Source of the DNA: Chitinophaga pinensis
GTDB lineage: Bacteria; Bacteroidota; Bacteroidia; Flavobacteriales_D; Crocinitomicaceae
DNA length: 7,777 nt
Reading direction: 5' to 3'
Assembly: GCA_945870115.1 (NCBI GenBank)
Contig: CAMBRH010000161.1
Span: 1-7,777 of the forward strand
Part shown: positions 7,329 through 7,777 of the stretch, one piece after another
Layout of the letters: each line of letters begins with the position of its first letter
Position numbering within the stretch: position 1 is the stretch's first letter
Position numbers and translations under genes: made by a program
Notes under the pieces: model-generated
Databases searched by the model: none
What the model was told of the DNA's origin: nothing
Seen by the model: the letters and a program-made list of their open reading frames with translations, nothing else

Positions 7329-7380
7329 CCGTATAGAATGATAAAAATCAAATATATAATTTTGTAAAAAAATAATTATT

Positions 7381-7777
7381 ATGAAAAAAACTAGAAGAAT
7401 TAGCCTTATAACTTTAGTTTCGCTTCTAAGCTTCCAATTATTTGGACAAGAGATTACGTATAAAGTTACAAAAGATCAGCCAGATGATGTTGCAAACTAC
7501 TTTATAAATGTAGGAATAATAGACGCTGGATTTGCATTAGACAATCGTGGTTTTGGACTTGCAGGATTGAGTTTAAATTCGGTTGTTCATTACAAAAACA
7601 AAATTGGAGGTGAATTTACCTACAAAAAATATTTGTTTTCTTTAGCTGATGTAAATGAACCTGGAAGTATTTTTGAATTAGGTGGATTTTATAATTTAGG
7701 TAGTAAAACTAAAAGTAAAAAACAAAAAGTTGTCTTAGCAGGTAATAAGAAAGAAAATCAAACAACTTTTTCAATTC
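7381..7777 (+). CDS. Exported protein, 3'-truncated by the window edge; function unknown
   Basis: An uninterrupted frame of 132 codons starts at the ATG at 7381 and runs off the right edge. The start is supported by MKKTRR leading directly into a hydrophobic signal peptide core (ISLITLVSLLSFQLF) with a likely cleavage after FGQ at about residue 23, a common form in Bacteroidota. The mature part seen so far alternates short beta-like stretches with Gly and aromatic residues (for example FALDNRGFGLAGLSLNS, KIGGEFTYKKYLFSLAD, IFELGGFYNLGS), followed by a Lys-rich segment (SKTKSKKQKVV). This is compatible with an outer-membrane beta-barrel or barrel-associated protein, but no family can be named from this fragment. 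It is transcribed divergently from gldF across a 217-base spacer and need not be functionally linked to it. Confidence 0.82.
   Translation, partial: MKKTRRISLITLVSLLSFQLFGQEITYKVTKDQPDDVANYFINVGIIDAGFALDNRGFGLAGLSLNSVVHYKNKIGGEFTYKKYLFSLADVNEPGSIFELGGFYNLGSKTKSKKQKVVLAGNKKENQTTFSI

Noticed and set aside
7357..7364. TAATTTTG as the promoter of the 7381 gene
   Set aside because: It matches the -7 consensus but has no TTG 17-23 bases upstream and would leave almost no leader; the 7298-7328 candidate is better placed.
7164..7380. Possible small RNA or riboswitch in the divergent spacer
   Set aside because: The region is AT-rich without a stable hairpin or conserved aptamer-like pattern that I can see; only promoter-like motifs are supported.

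Overview
The window looks like a chromosomal segment from a low-GC member of the Bacteroidota, most likely class Flavobacteriia. The evidence is the gldF–gldG pair, the AT-rich codon use, start codons preceded by A-rich stretches rather than clear Shine-Dalgarno sites, signal peptides ending in -AQ or -GQ, and TAnnTTTG-type -7 promoter elements. Genus cannot be resolved from the sequence alone. No mobile element, CRISPR array, tRNA or rRNA was seen.

Layout, left to right. (1) 1-1760 (+): the 3' part of pnp (polynucleotide phosphorylase), running off the left edge and ending at a strong hairpin terminator (1783-1819). (2) 1882-3141 (+): an exported protein of unknown function with a small N-terminal beta domain, a Ser/Asn/Asp linker and a long charged coiled coil. 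(3) 3144-3178: a near-ideal bidirectional terminator between convergent genes. (4) 3200-7163 (-): a four-gene cluster, in transcription order gldF (ABC-2 permease), gldG (membrane-anchored extracytoplasmic component), a membrane-anchored protein with two DUF4340-like halves, and a small c-type cytochrome lipoprotein. (5) 7164-7380: a divergent intergenic region with promoter-like motifs on both strands. (6) 7381 to the right edge (+): the start of an exported protein.

The minus-strand cluster is the most coherent unit. GldF, GldG and the DUF4340-like protein are separated by only 9 and 21 bases and probably form the membrane and extracytoplasmic parts of one ABC-type system. The ATPase (GldA) is not in the window. 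The cytochrome follows after 55 bases with no evident promoter or terminator between, so co-transcription is plausible, but a functional link is unproven. The rest is housekeeping or ordinary lineage-specific secreted proteins. I see no clear sign of a wholly new system; the best candidates for a second look are the GldFG/DUF4340-like/cytochrome arrangement and the coiled-coil secreted protein.
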